From the NCBI GenBank assembly GCA_002354805.1, contig DEMH01000009.1, forward strand, positions 372,001 to 436,000: DNA of 64,000 nt. The letters are read 5' to 3'. Source of the DNA: Gammaproteobacteria bacterium UBA2675 (GTDB taxonomy: Bacteria; Pseudomonadota; Gammaproteobacteria; Pseudomonadales; Pseudohongiellaceae). The position numbers and the translations under genes were made by a program. The notes under the pieces are model-generated. The model saw nothing but the letters and a program-made list of their open reading frames with translations, was not told the DNA's origin and did not search any database. Numbering within the stretch: the stretch's first letter is position 1; the number at the start of each line of letters is the position of its first letter. Below, one piece after another: positions 8,372-17,442 of this stretch.

Positions 8372-9916
8372 ATGCTTAGCGTACGTCGTTTGTTGGCAAT
8401 AGCCATCCTGTTGATTTTGCCCATGGGCCTGCAGGCGCAGTATCTGAATACAACATTTCATTTTGCGCCGCAGGGTATGGCAGGCACCGACACACTGGTG
8501 GTACTGGTGCCCGGCGACAGTGAGCAGGTGCAGCTGTCCGGCTGGTCGCAGCAGGCAACTGCCCAGTTAAGCCGGGCCATGGCTGCCGCCGAGTTTGACG
8601 GGGCTGCCCGTCAGCGCCTGGAAATTATGGCGCCTGCCGGCCTGGACGTTGATCGGCTGATTCTGCTCGGCGTGGGAGATTCCGCCAGTCTGCAGCGCCC
8701 AGTCGCTGAAGAGATTGGTGCGGCGCTGAGCGCACACATCAACGGCAGCAATGCGCAGATAATCGAGATCCACTCCGAGTTGATAACTGACAGCTCGCGT
8801 GCGGTGGAGATCATGGCGTCTGTTGCACATGGTGTGGATCTGCGTAACTATCGTTTTGATCAGCTCAAGAGTGAGCCTGACGATCGTCCCAGCCAGACCT
8901 ACCACTGGGTATCGGCAGAGACCGGTGACCTGCAGCAGCAATACAATGCACTGAGGGCACTGGCCGAAGGAGTTTTCACAGCGCGTGAGCTGACCACGCT
9001 ACCGGGTACCGATGGCAATCCGGCCGCGTTTGCTGAGTATGCCGCCAATACCCTGGCGCCGCTGGGTGTAGAGGTGACCATCCTGGGTCCGGAGGAGGTG
9101 CTGGAAGCCGGTCTGGGTTCACTTTACGGCGTCAGCAAAGGCAGTCAGCACAAAGCGCATTTGCTGATTGCGCACTGGCGCGGCAGTGATGACCGACCGA
9201 TTGCGCTGGTTGGCAAGGGCAATACCTTTGATACTGGCGGTTACGATCTTAAAACCACTGACTCCATTCTGGTGATGCAGACGGACAAGGCCGGTGGCGC
9301 GGCAGTAGTGGGTGCTGTGAAGGCGCTGGCGGGCCAGCAGGCGGCTGTTAATGTGGTGGGCGTTGTGCCCCTGTCGCAGAACTCCATTTCCGGTGAGGCC
9401 ATGCTGCCAGGCGATGTGCTGACCGCCGGTGATGGCACCACAATCGAAGTGGCTTCCACCGACGCAGAAGGTCGTTTGATTCTGGCGGACGGTATCTACT
9501 ATGCGCGCGATCGTTACGATCCGGCAGTCATCGTGGACATTGCAACATTGACTGGTGCCAAGTCTACTGCGTTGGGCAGTGAGTTCTCAGCGATATTCAG
9601 TGACGATGAGGAACTGATTGCCAGCATGACCGAAGCTGGCCACATGACCGGCGAGCTGGTCTGGCGCCTGCCGCTTGGTCCTTATCCTGGCATTATCGAC
9701 AGCCGCATTGCAGACATCCGCAATACCGGTTCACCGGGTGCACAGGCAGGTGCCGTGTTTCTGCAGCACTTTGCCCGTGATACACCCTGGCTGCACATCG
9801 ACATGGCAGGCCAGGCGATTGTCAGCAGTCCCAGTGGGGTGCACCCGGCCGGTGGTACCGGTCACGGTGTACGTTTATTGACTGAATGGGTCAAATTATA
9901 CGCGAGTCAACAATGA
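8372..9916 (+). CDS. Exported leucyl-aminopeptidase (M17 family)
   Basis: A 514-residue di-metal aminopeptidase that removes N-terminal residues from peptides. The catalytic blocks are complete: GKGNTFDTGGYDLK (metal ligands and catalytic Lys), QTDKAGGAAVVGA, and STDAEGRLILADG, followed by DIATLTGAKSTALG. Unlike the classical cytoplasmic PepA, it begins with a signal peptide (LLAIAILLILPMGLQAQ), implying a periplasmic or secreted enzyme. GGAGG lies just before the ATG. The stop overlaps the aspartase start as ATGA. Substitutions around the first block relative to PepA (NTFDTGGYD) may alter specificity. Confidence 0.9.
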   Translation: MLSVRRLLAIAILLILPMGLQAQYLNTTFHFAPQGMAGTDTLVVLVPGDSEQVQLSGWSQQATAQLSRAMAAAEFDGAARQRLEIMAPAGLDVDRLILLGVGDSASLQRPVAEEIGAALSAHINGSNAQIIEIHSELITDSSRAVEIMASVAHGVDLRNYRFDQLKSEPDDRPSQTYHWVSAETGDLQQQYNALRALAEGVFTARELTTLPGTDGNPAAFAEYAANTLAPLGVEVTILGPEEVLEAGLGSLYGVSKGSQHKAHLLIAHWRGSDDRPIALVGKGNTFDTGGYDLKTTDSILVMQTDKAGGAAVVGAVKALAGQQAAVNVVGVVPLSQNSISGEAMLPGDVLTAGDGTTIEVASTDAEGRLILADGIYYARDRYDPAVIVDIATLTGAKSTALGSEFSAIFSDDEELIASMTEAGHMTGELVWRLPLGPYPGIIDSRIADIRNTGSPGAQAGAVFLQHFARDTPWLHIDMAGQAIVSSPSGVHPAGGTGHGVRLLTEWVKLYASQQ

Positions 9917-11355
9917 TTCCTATTCCTCGGCAAGAAGATATATTAAGCGGTCCACATCGTATTGAGAAAGATCTGCTGGGTCCGTTGGCAGTGCCGGCGG
10001 ATGTTTATTATGGTGTGCAGACTCAGCGGGCACTCGAAAACTTCAATCTGACTGGCGTGCCACTGGCGCACTTCCCCAAGATGATCATTGGTCTGGCCAT
10101 GGTGAAAAAGGCGGCGGCTGCAGCCAACCACGATATCGGCCTGCTGGAGCCACAGCGCTTCAAGGCCATCGATCATGCCTGTGACCGACTGATCAATGGT
10201 GAATTTCATGACCAGTTTGTGGTGGACATGATTCAGGGTGGCGCGGGTACTTCCACCAACATGAACGCCAATGAAGTGATCGCCAATATTGCGCTGGAAT
10301 TCCTCGGTCACAAAAAGGGTGAGTACAAACACCTGCATCCCAACAACGACGTCAATATGTCGCAGTCCACCAATGACGTCTATCCCACGTCTATTCGTGT
10401 AGGTCTGCAACTGTCGCACTCTGAACTGGTAGACAGCCTTGCCTGCCTGCAGGCGGCTTTTGCGGGCAAGCGCGATGAGTTCAAGGACATCATCAAGATG
10501 GGGCGTACGCAGTTGCAGGACGCCGTGCCAATGACCCTTGGTCAGGAGTTTGGTGCCTACGCCACAACGCTGGGTGAAGACATAGAGCGCATTGGCGGCA
10601 TGTACGATCTGTTGCTGGAGGTGAACCTGGGTGGTACCGCCATAGGCACCGGCATAAATGCGGATCCGCGCTACGCTGTGCTGGCAGTGGACCACCTGGC
10701 ACGCATTGCCGGTTACCCAATGCGTCTGGCGGCCGATCTGATTGAAGCGACCTCGGATATGGGGGCATTTGTCCTTTTTTCCGGCATGACCAAGCGTCTT
10801 GCAGTAAAACTGTCCAAGATATGCAACGATCTTCGGCTGCTGTCCAGCGGACCACGCACCGGCCTGTTTGAGATTAATCTGCCGCCGCAACAGCCCGGTT
10901 CGTCGATCATGCCTGGCAAGGTCAATCCGGTGATTCCGGAGGCCGTCAATCAGGTGGCCTACCAGGTGATTGGCAACGATCTGGCCATCACCATGGCTGC
11001 CGAGAACGGTCAGCTGCAGCTGAACGTCATGGAGCCACTGATTGCCTACAAGATTCTGGAAAACATGCGACTGCTGCGCCGGGCGATGGACATGCTGCGC
11101 GAGCGATGCGTGGTGGGTATCACGGCCAATGTCGAGCGTTGTCGCGAGCTGGTGAACAATTCCATCGGCCTGATTACCGCCCTGAACCCCTACATCGGTT
11201 ATGAGAACGCCACTCGTATTGCCGCGCTGGCACTGGAGAGTGGTCGAGGAGTGGTTGACCTTGTCCGTGAAGAAGGCCTGCTGGATGAAAAGCTGCTGCA
11301 GGAAATTCTCAAGCCCGAAAACATGGTCAACCCTCGCCAGCGCGCGGCCTTGTAG
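9913..11355 (+). CDS. aspA: Aspartate ammonia-lyase
   Basis: A 480-residue member of the fumarase/aspartase superfamily, cleaving L-aspartate to fumarate and ammonia. The superfamily signature GSSIMPGKVNP is intact, and the N-terminus RIEKDLLGPLAVPADVYYGVQT is characteristic. The block GTAIGTGINADPRY is also present. I start at ATG 9913, which overlaps the aminopeptidase stop; an in-frame ATG at 9886 would lie inside that gene. Fumarase C and aspartase are similar, but the DLLG-VPADVYYGV N-terminus and the IEATSDMGAFV region favour aspartase. As last gene of the operon it could feed peptide-derived aspartate into central metabolism. Confidence 0.88.
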   Translation: MIPIPRQEDILSGPHRIEKDLLGPLAVPADVYYGVQTQRALENFNLTGVPLAHFPKMIIGLAMVKKAAAAANHDIGLLEPQRFKAIDHACDRLINGEFHDQFVVDMIQGGAGTSTNMNANEVIANIALEFLGHKKGEYKHLHPNNDVNMSQSTNDVYPTSIRVGLQLSHSELVDSLACLQAAFAGKRDEFKDIIKMGRTQLQDAVPMTLGQEFGAYATTLGEDIERIGGMYDLLLEVNLGGTAIGTGINADPRYAVLAVDHLARIAGYPMRLAADLIEATSDMGAFVLFSGMTKRLAVKLSKICNDLRLLSSGPRTGLFEINLPPQQPGSSIMPGKVNPVIPEAVNQVAYQVIGNDLAITMAAENGQLQLNVMEPLIAYKILENMRLLRRAMDMLRERCVVGITANVERCRELVNNSIGLITALNPYIGYENATRIAALALESGRGVVDLVREEGLLDEKLLQEILKPENMVNPRQRAAL

Positions 11356-11422
11356 TCGGGACTGGCCAGCTCGAGAGAAATGCCCCGCCGGCGATTGCAG
11401 TATCGCTGCTGGGGTAAACACT

Positions 11423-11428
11423 TATAAT
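11423..11428 (+). promoter_or_regulatory. Consensus -10 hexamer upstream of ECF sigma gene
   Basis: TATAAT lies 63 bases before the sigma-factor ATG. No good -35 is found at 16-18 bases; the closest candidate is TTGCAG at 11395, with too long a spacer. A palindrome GTTTAAAC follows at 11432-11439. Confidence 0.35.
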
Positions 11429-11466
11429 CCCGTTTAAACCATTCCAGGTATTGCGCCGTCTAACGC

Positions 11467-11490
11467 TACAAACAACGGACTTTGTTTGTA
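11467..11490 (+). promoter_or_regulatory. Perfect inverted repeat abutting the sigma-factor start codon
   Basis: TACAAACAA (11467-11475), a six-base spacer CGGACT, and TTGTTTGTA (11482-11490) form a perfect 9-bp inverted repeat ending one base before the ATG at 11492. No Shine-Dalgarno sequence is visible. In mRNA it would fold into a hairpin over the initiation region; in DNA it could be a protein-binding site. Confidence 0.5.
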
Positions 11491-11491
11491 A

Positions 11492-12022
11492 ATGTCTCAA
11501 CATCTTGAACTTGTCGTAGTACGCGCCCAGCGTGGCGATCGACAGGCCTTTTATCAGATATATCAGGAGCATATAGGGCGCGTCTACGCGGTCTGCTGGC
11601 GCCTGCTTGGTGATAAACAAAAGGCGGAAGATGCGGCGCAGGAGATATTTATAAAGGTCTGGGAGGCTTTGCCAGGGTTCAAGGGCGACAGCAGTTTTGC
11701 CACCTGGCTGCGCAGCATTGCGACCCGCACGGCAATCGATCTGTGGCGCAAGGACAAACGGCTGCATTTTGTGGATGCCCAGGAGTTTGTTGATGACATT
11801 GACAGACAGGGCGGCCAGCCCGGCATGGCTGGTGAAAACCGGGATCTGGAGATGGCGATCCAACGCCTGCCGACACAGGCCAGGGCCGTGTTTATATTGT
11901 GTGCGCTGGAGGGTTATCAGCACAACGAAATAGCCACCCTGCTGCAGATAGCAGAAGGGTCCAGCAAAGCCCAGTACCATCGGGCCAGAACATTATTACG
12001 GGGGTTTTTGAGTGAAGACTGA
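11492..12022 (+). CDS. ECF-type RNA polymerase sigma factor
   Basis: A 176-residue alternative sigma factor with region 2 (YQIYQEHIGRVYAVCWRLLG, AEDAAQEIFIKVWEAL, SFATWLRSIATRTAIDLWRK) and region 4 (LPTQARAVFILCALEGYQ, then HNEIATLLQIAEGSSKAQYHRAR). The helix-turn-helix that reads the -35 element is therefore intact. It overlaps the next gene by 11 bases, the usual arrangement with a cognate anti-sigma factor. The target promoters are unknown; the downstream DUF4097-type and TPR genes are plausible operon members. Translation may be limited by the hairpin at the start codon. Confidence 0.9.
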   Translation: MSQHLELVVVRAQRGDRQAFYQIYQEHIGRVYAVCWRLLGDKQKAEDAAQEIFIKVWEALPGFKGDSSFATWLRSIATRTAIDLWRKDKRLHFVDAQEFVDDIDRQGGQPGMAGENRDLEMAIQRLPTQARAVFILCALEGYQHNEIATLLQIAEGSSKAQYHRARTLLRGFLSED

Positions 12023-12539
12023 AGACCAGCTTGATCAGGCAATTGCCGATCTTCGCAAAGACATGCAACCAGAGCGGGACCTGTGGGCAGACCTGTCGCA
12101 GCGGCTCCCGGACCGGGAGGCTGCGGCTGCGCCGCAACGCCGTGGCGTGGTCGTTGGCAGTCGTTGGGCCGCCGTGTTTGCCATCGCTCTGGTAGGTGCG
12201 CTGGCCTTGCGTCTGGATCTGTTGCCAGATCCGGCGCTGGCACCAGCCAATGGCAACCCGCAGATGGCCGAGGCGGAAATTGTGCCCCCAGAAGCGCTGA
12301 TAGCTCAACAATTTGAACAGGAAAAGGCCCGCCAGCTCGGTGAGATTGGCGCGGTGAGTGATGATTTTGGTGACTGGCGTTACCAGATGGCGGTATGGGA
12401 TCAGGCGATTAGTCAGGTTCAGCAGACCATGAACTATTACCCGAATGACCCGGTGCTACTGAGCCAGATGGAAGGACTGTATCGCCAGCAGCTTGATTAC
12501 ATTCAGATGATCGCCGTCACCGATACCAGCGGATATTGA
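12012..12539 (+). CDS. Probable membrane anti-sigma partner (unknown family)
   Basis: A 175-residue protein starting at a GTG inside the sigma gene. The N-terminal about 50 residues are charged and cytoplasmic (DLRKDMQPERDLWADLSQRLPD). One transmembrane helix follows at about 54-70 (WAAVFAIALVGALAL), then a periplasmic helical tail with RQQLDYIQMIAVTD near its end. This topology and the overlap with the sigma gene are those of single-TM anti-sigma factors. There is no zinc-binding HxxxCxxC motif, so it is not a classical ZAS-domain protein. The role is inferred from position and topology. Confidence 0.65.
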   Translation: MKTEDQLDQAIADLRKDMQPERDLWADLSQRLPDREAAAAPQRRGVVVGSRWAAVFAIALVGALALRLDLLPDPALAPANGNPQMAEAEIVPPEALIAQQFEQEKARQLGEIGAVSDDFGDWRYQMAVWDQAISQVQQTMNYYPNDPVLLSQMEGLYRQQLDYIQMIAVTDTSGY

Positions 12540-12598
12540 CCGGCAAGCTGCCGTGGCGGCCACCACACAGACACGTAAAAGATTTATACAGGAGAGAG

Positions 12599-13570
12599 AT
12601 GATGAAAACTTTATGGACGTTCATACAGGCGGCGGCGCTGATCATCCTGGTCACTGCCTTGAGCATGGTCGAAGCGATTGCCCAGCAGGAATCGATTGAT
12701 GAGACGCGCGAAGTGTCCGCGAATGAAAAAATCCGCATTGATGTCATGCGCGGTGATATCACCATCACCACGAATTCGGACAACCGATTTACAGTCCGTG
12801 GGCTGCTGGATGAAGATGCCGAAGGATTTGAACTGGACTCCGCCCGTGGCTTCACCGATTTCCGCGTGGAGATGCCACGGCGCCTGAATGGTCGCTCCAA
12901 TAGCGATGGTTCTGAGCTGGCGTTTTCGGTGCCGGTTAACAGCGACGTGGAGTTTTCTGGCGTCAACGTAGAAGTAAGTGTTGATGGCGTGCAGGGAGGC
13001 AGTCGTATCCGGACCGTCAACGGTCCGATTGATGCGCGCAATCTGGCCAACTTTGTTGAGCTTGATACCGTCAATGGCGAAATTGTCAGCATCGACAACC
13101 GGGGGCGCGTCACCATCACTACGGTTAACGGAGAAATCGAAGAACGTGGCACTGTTGGCCGTCTGATGGCGCAGGCTGTAAATGGCGAAATCAATGTCGA
13201 CAGCCTGGCAGAAATAGTTGCGCTGAATGTTGTTAATGGTCGTATTCGGGGTCGAGTGCAAGGCGTTCAGGAGCTTGAAATTGAAACCGTCAATGGCAGC
13301 ATCGAGCTCCGCCTGCCCGACACTCAGGCGCCACGTGTCAGTGGGAGTAGCGTCAGCGGGTCCATGGTGCTAGGCTTTGATGCCAATGTCGACGCCCGGT
13401 TTACACTGCGCAGCAGCGCGGGCGGCAGCATCCGCAACGGGCTGACTGATGATGAGCCAGTGCGTGGCAGTTTTGGTCCGTCGCGCCGACTGGAGTTCAC
13501 CACAGGAGAGGGGGAAGGTGATGTAACCCTGACATCACTAAGTGGACGCCTGGAGGTGGAACAACAATAA
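12599..13570 (+). CDS. Exported DUF4097-type protein with VNG repeats
   Basis: A 323-residue exported protein with start ATGATG preceded by GGAGAG and a signal peptide ending EAIAQQ. The mature part consists of beta-strand repeats of about 20 residues built on a (T/A)VNGxI turn: RTVNGPIDARN, DTVNGEIVSID, TTVNGEIEERG, QAVNGEINVDS, NVVNGRIRGR and ETVNGSIELR. This is the pattern of DUF4097/adhesin-like beta-helix proteins, often found next to ECF sigma factors. There is no recognisable active site. It is 60 bases downstream of the putative anti-sigma gene and 19 bases before the TPR gene, so it is probably part of the sigma operon. Confidence 0.75.
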   Translation: MMKTLWTFIQAAALIILVTALSMVEAIAQQESIDETREVSANEKIRIDVMRGDITITTNSDNRFTVRGLLDEDAEGFELDSARGFTDFRVEMPRRLNGRSNSDGSELAFSVPVNSDVEFSGVNVEVSVDGVQGGSRIRTVNGPIDARNLANFVELDTVNGEIVSIDNRGRVTITTVNGEIEERGTVGRLMAQAVNGEINVDSLAEIVALNVVNGRIRGRVQGVQELEIETVNGSIELRLPDTQAPRVSGSSVSGSMVLGFDANVDARFTLRSSAGGSIRNGLTDDEPVRGSFGPSRRLEFTTGEGEGDVTLTSLSGRLEVEQQ

Positions 13571-13589
13571 CAAACCTTTGGAGTATCAC

Positions 13590-15248
13590 ATGGTTCGAGT
13601 TTACAGAGTGTTGCTGGCAGCGCTGATGCTGCTGCCGATCGCCGCGGTGCACGCGCAGGACGAATCCCTGGCAGTACTGGTTCCTGGTGGTGGTGACTAC
13701 AGTCGCCCCACCTCGCTGAGCAACCCCGAGGCGCAGGCATTCTTTGATCAGGGCCTGCGCATGGCCTGGAGCTTCTACTTCCCTGAATCAATCGCTTCCT
13801 ACCAGGAAGCCGCCAGACTCGAACCCGATAACCCCATGCCCTACTGGGGCCTGGCTCACGCCGCCGGTCCCAATCCCAACAGTCGCTACGCCAACCTGCC
13901 AGATGACCCGCAGGGTGCCGGGCTGGAAGCCATCCGTCGCGCTCTGGAACTGTCCAATAACGGCACCGAAAAAGAGCGCGAGATGATCAATGCCCTGTTT
14001 GTGCTGTACAACAAGGACGCCATTCCTGACGATCGCGAACGTGATGCGGCCTACGTCAATGCCATGGCGGATCTGCACGCCAAATATCCGGATGATCCGG
14101 ACATCGCGACGGTGTACGCCGAAGCCTACATGAACACCACCCGCTGGGATTACTGGAATGCTGACGGCTCTGCCAAGCCGGGGACCGCAAATGCCCAGGC
14201 AGCGCTGGAAACTGCCATGACGGTCTCCCACGATCATCCAGGTGCCAACCATCTGTACATTCATCTGATGGAAGCCTCTTCGCAGCCCGAGCTGGCGATG
14301 CCGGCCGCGCAGAAGCTCGAAGCGACGGTGCCGATTTCCGGCCACATGGTGCATATGCCCGGACACATCTACCTGCGCGTTGGCGAGTACGAAAAAGCCG
14401 TCAGCACCAATGAGCGCTCACAGGTTGTGGACCAGCAGTTCGCCGAGATCTGGGGCGACACCAACTTCCCCACCGTCGGTACCTACAATCTGTCGCACAA
14501 GTCACACGCCGGTCACGCGCTGGACTTTGTGCGTTACGCCAATATGCTGCAGGGCAACTACGCCAACTCTTCCGAAGCTGCCGCCCGCAATGCCGCCAAC
14601 TCAATGGCTGGTATGGGACGCGGCCAGAAATTTATCGCTCACGAATGGGTGACGGATAAAGTCTTTGGCCAGTGGGACAAAATTCATGCGGAGAACGCGG
14701 CGCGCCGCGAGCGCGCCACCACACCGTACTTGAGTGGCATGCTCAGCTATGTCATGGGCAGCGCTCATGTTGCCATGGGACACATGGATGCCGCACAGCA
14801 GGAGCTGGACAATATCCGCACACAAATCCAGGCGGATGGTGTGAACGAGGGTGTCGGTCCGACCCCGGCCGACCATGTGCTGACCCTGGCCATGCATGCA
14901 CTGATGGGCGAGATGGAAGAAGCCAACGGCAACCTTGATGCCGCCATCACGCACTACCAGCAGGCCGTGGAATATCAGGACAACCTGAACTACACCGAAC
15001 CACCAGACTGGTCACATTCCATGCGTCTGTATCTCGGCGCGGCCCTGATCGATGCGGGGCGCGCGGAAGAAGCCGAAGCGGTGTACCGCAAGGACCTGGA
15101 GTGGAATCAGCAGAATGGCTGGTCCAATTTTGGTCTGGCGCAGGCGCTGGCCGCCCAGGGTCGTGATGCCGAGGCACAGATCGTTTTCCGCCAGTTTGAA
15201 GACCAGTGGCGCAATGCCGATGTCACGCTGGAGCGTTCGCGGCTCTGA
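13590..15248 (+). CDS. Exported tetratricopeptide-repeat protein
   Basis: A 552-residue protein that starts at ATG 13590 after TTGGAG, with a signal peptide (LLAALMLLPIAAVHAQ). Helical repeat segments such as AQAFFDQGLRMAWSFYFPES, EAARLEPDNPMPYWGLAHAA, and the C-terminal pair (ITHYQQAVEYQD, then EAVYRKDLEWNQQNGWSNFG) are TPR-like. A central His/Met-rich stretch, GHMVHMPGHIYLRVGEYEKA, is notable and could hold a metal, though this is conjecture. It is probably co-transcribed with the VNG-repeat gene and may act as a periplasmic scaffold. No enzymatic motif is recognised. Confidence 0.75.
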   Translation: MVRVYRVLLAALMLLPIAAVHAQDESLAVLVPGGGDYSRPTSLSNPEAQAFFDQGLRMAWSFYFPESIASYQEAARLEPDNPMPYWGLAHAAGPNPNSRYANLPDDPQGAGLEAIRRALELSNNGTEKEREMINALFVLYNKDAIPDDRERDAAYVNAMADLHAKYPDDPDIATVYAEAYMNTTRWDYWNADGSAKPGTANAQAALETAMTVSHDHPGANHLYIHLMEASSQPELAMPAAQKLEATVPISGHMVHMPGHIYLRVGEYEKAVSTNERSQVVDQQFAEIWGDTNFPTVGTYNLSHKSHAGHALDFVRYANMLQGNYANSSEAAARNAANSMAGMGRGQKFIAHEWVTDKVFGQWDKIHAENAARRERATTPYLSGMLSYVMGSAHVAMGHMDAAQQELDNIRTQIQADGVNEGVGPTPADHVLTLAMHALMGEMEEANGNLDAAITHYQQAVEYQDNLNYTEPPDWSHSMRLYLGAALIDAGRAEEAEAVYRKDLEWNQQNGWSNFGLAQALAAQGRDAEAQIVFRQFEDQWRNADVTLERSRL

Positions 15249-15390
15249 TGTCCTGAGTGGATATCACACCGCCTGATCAAAAAGATGGTGCTACCGACAA
15301 TCAGTTGATACTCTGACTGGACAACATACAACGCAAGGGACTGCGTCTGTCCGTCCAAGATCAATAATAACGATTCGGGGGTAGTTCTGT

Positions 15391-16518
15391 ATGCGTCACC
15401 TGTCCGTGCTGTCGGCAGCGTCTCTGACCTGTCTGCTTGTCCTGTCGTCCTCACCTTCGTATGCCCAGACACTGGAGCCAACCGGCCCCATGCCCTACGA
15501 CATTGTCGAAAGCTGGGCCAAACCCTTTGCGCAGCGGGGTTATTCCTGGGGAGGCAACTCCGGCATCCATATCGAGAACAAAGACCGCATTATCATTGTC
15601 CAGCGCGGCGAGACCGAACTCCCCAATCCCATTCCTTCTGATTACACCAACTTTCCTGGCTCCATGGGGTGGAACGTCATTCAGGGCAGAGGCCGAACCT
15701 GGCAGAACCTGCTGTATGTGATGAACAGTCAGGGCGAGGTGCAGGAAGTCTGGGACCAGTGGGATCACCTGTGGCAGGGCACCGATGGTCCTGGCCCGCA
15801 CCGCTTGCGTGTCAGCCCCTATGATCCGGAACGTCGCATCTGGGTGGTGGAAGAAACCGGCCATGTCATCTACATTTTTTCCCAGGACGGTCAGCATCTG
15901 ATTCGTATGCTGGGTGAGAAAAATGTTTCTGCCAGCGACGAGACGCATTTTGGCAAACCGCAGGACGTCACCTTTCTGCCCGATGGCCATGTGCTGGTCG
16001 CCGACGGGCTGGAGAACGCGCGCGTTGTTATCCTGGATGAGGATGGCGAATACGTAGGTGAATTTGGCTCACGTGGCGAGGCGCCCGGTCAGTTTCTCAG
16101 CGTACACGGCATCGCCATGGGACCAGACAACAAGGTTTACGTGGTCGATCGCGACGGCCTGAACATACAGGTATTTCAGCAGACCAATCCAGGGCAGGGT
16201 GAATTGCCCAATTTTGAATTTGTTGATCGCTGGACCGGTCCCAACTTCCCGTTGGACATCATCGTAAGCGAGGAATACGCCTGGGTGACCGACATACGTC
16301 CACCCAAGATTCTGCAGTTCGACCTGCAAGGCAATCACGTCTACACCTGGCTGCTGCCCGGCGAAGGCCCTACTGCCTGGCTGGAGATGCACTCATTTGC
16401 CGTGGATGAAGAGGGCAATCTGTACGGTACTGACAATCAGTATGCACGTCCACAGAAACTGGTGCCGCGCGCCGATGCGGATCCCAGGCATCTGGTGCAG
16501 AGGCAGTATGTGCCGTGA
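15391..16518 (+). CDS. Exported NHL-repeat six-bladed beta-propeller protein
   Basis: A 375-residue protein with signal peptide (SLTCLLVLSSSPSYAQ). Repeated blades show the NHL pattern: FGKPQDVTFLPDGHVLVADG, EFGSRGEAPGQFLSVHGIAM, GPDNKVYVVDRDGLNIQVF and HSFAVDEEGNLYGTD. It is similar in design to the lyase domain of peptidyl-alpha-hydroxyglycine amidating enzymes, but I cannot confirm the metal ligands. It is separated by 142 bases from the TPR gene, so it may have its own promoter. Its 3' end converges with the unknown gene on the opposite strand. Confidence 0.78.
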   Translation: MRHLSVLSAASLTCLLVLSSSPSYAQTLEPTGPMPYDIVESWAKPFAQRGYSWGGNSGIHIENKDRIIIVQRGETELPNPIPSDYTNFPGSMGWNVIQGRGRTWQNLLYVMNSQGEVQEVWDQWDHLWQGTDGPGPHRLRVSPYDPERRIWVVEETGHVIYIFSQDGQHLIRMLGEKNVSASDETHFGKPQDVTFLPDGHVLVADGLENARVVILDEDGEYVGEFGSRGEAPGQFLSVHGIAMGPDNKVYVVDRDGLNIQVFQQTNPGQGELPNFEFVDRWTGPNFPLDIIVSEEYAWVTDIRPPKILQFDLQGNHVYTWLLPGEGPTAWLEMHSFAVDEEGNLYGTDNQYARPQKLVPRADADPRHLVQRQYVP

Positions 16519-16536
16519 TTCAGATTTGGGTCTGGA

Positions 16537-17322
16537 TCAATCAGGCCCACTACTCCACAAGGGGATCAGGCGCTGCACGGCCAGCCGGTGCTCCCGGCAA
16601 CTCGATACCGCAAGATAGACTTCTCGAGTTGCGTCATAGGCCTGTCTGGAGTTCATATCGACGGAAAACTGCGCCACAAGTTTCTGCATGCGGACGCTGA
16701 CACCATAGCCACCGCCAAGAATAACTTCTTCTATCTCGCCGGGTGCTGGCCGCGGCTCATGACCGATGTTATTGGCTGATTCGACTAGCGTGGCCTGCAG
16801 GCCATTGAGTGCTTCTCGAAGCCCACGACACTCGTCGACCGGAAATTCGTACTCCATCATTTGAATTGCACCCACCTCCCCGGACCCGTTGCGCGCTTTG
16901 AGCAGGGCGGATACCTGCAGTGGCAGGGCAGGATCAAAATGACGGTAGCGAACTGTATGTTCTGCGCCATCCCGCAATCTAAAGTGAGTGGTGTTCCATC
17001 GCAAACCGTTCCAGTATTCCACGTTAATACTGATGGTTGTGTCGTTGGGCATGCGAGACAGATTGTCGAGTATTCTGCGCTGGATGGCGTTTTGTTCGTT
17101 AACAATCAGGTAGGCCTCATTGGTGCTACCTGAAACGATTCTGGAAAGGCCGTACAGCGAGGGCCATTCTCGGCTGCCACGAACATTCAGTTCATCAAGC
17201 GTTGCCTGGTCTTCGGGCAGAACCAATATGGTTGGTTGAGAACCCTGTGCGGAGCCGGCTGTCGTAAGGCTGATAGCGCTGGCCGTAAGTAATGCAAGAA
17301 GGTAGTTTCTTGTCCGTGGCAT
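16537..17322 (-). CDS. Exported protein of unknown function
   Basis: A 261-residue protein with a signal peptide (YLLALLTASAISLTTAGSAQG). The mature part is of mixed alpha/beta character, with segments TTISINVEYWNGLRWNTTHF and MMEYEFPVDECRGLREALNG, and two cysteines that could pair. I recognise no family. It is convergent with the NHL gene and divergent from the unknown gene at 17443. The gene looks intact, with a normal codon pattern. Confidence 0.6.
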   Translation of the reverse strand: MPRTRNYLLALLTASAISLTTAGSAQGSQPTILVLPEDQATLDELNVRGSREWPSLYGLSRIVSGSTNEAYLIVNEQNAIQRRILDNLSRMPNDTTISINVEYWNGLRWNTTHFRLRDGAEHTVRYRHFDPALPLQVSALLKARNGSGEVGAIQMMEYEFPVDECRGLREALNGLQATLVESANNIGHEPRPAPGEIEEVILGGGYGVSVRMQKLVAQFSVDMNSRQAYDATREVYLAVSSCREHRLAVQRLIPLWSSGPD

Positions 17323-17442
17323 AGAAAATCCATTTAACTATCAGGTTGGATGAGATTACAACGACAAGTGGTCGCTGAAAAAAGTAAAAGGTTATAGGAT
17401 ATATCTGGCAATCGCGTATATCTAAATTATTAAGGACGAATC

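Noticed and set aside
9943..11421. A 492-codon open frame antisense to aspA
   Set aside because: It mirrors the high-GC codon structure of aspA, lacks a ribosome binding site and has a His/Gln-rich composition typical of antisense frames.
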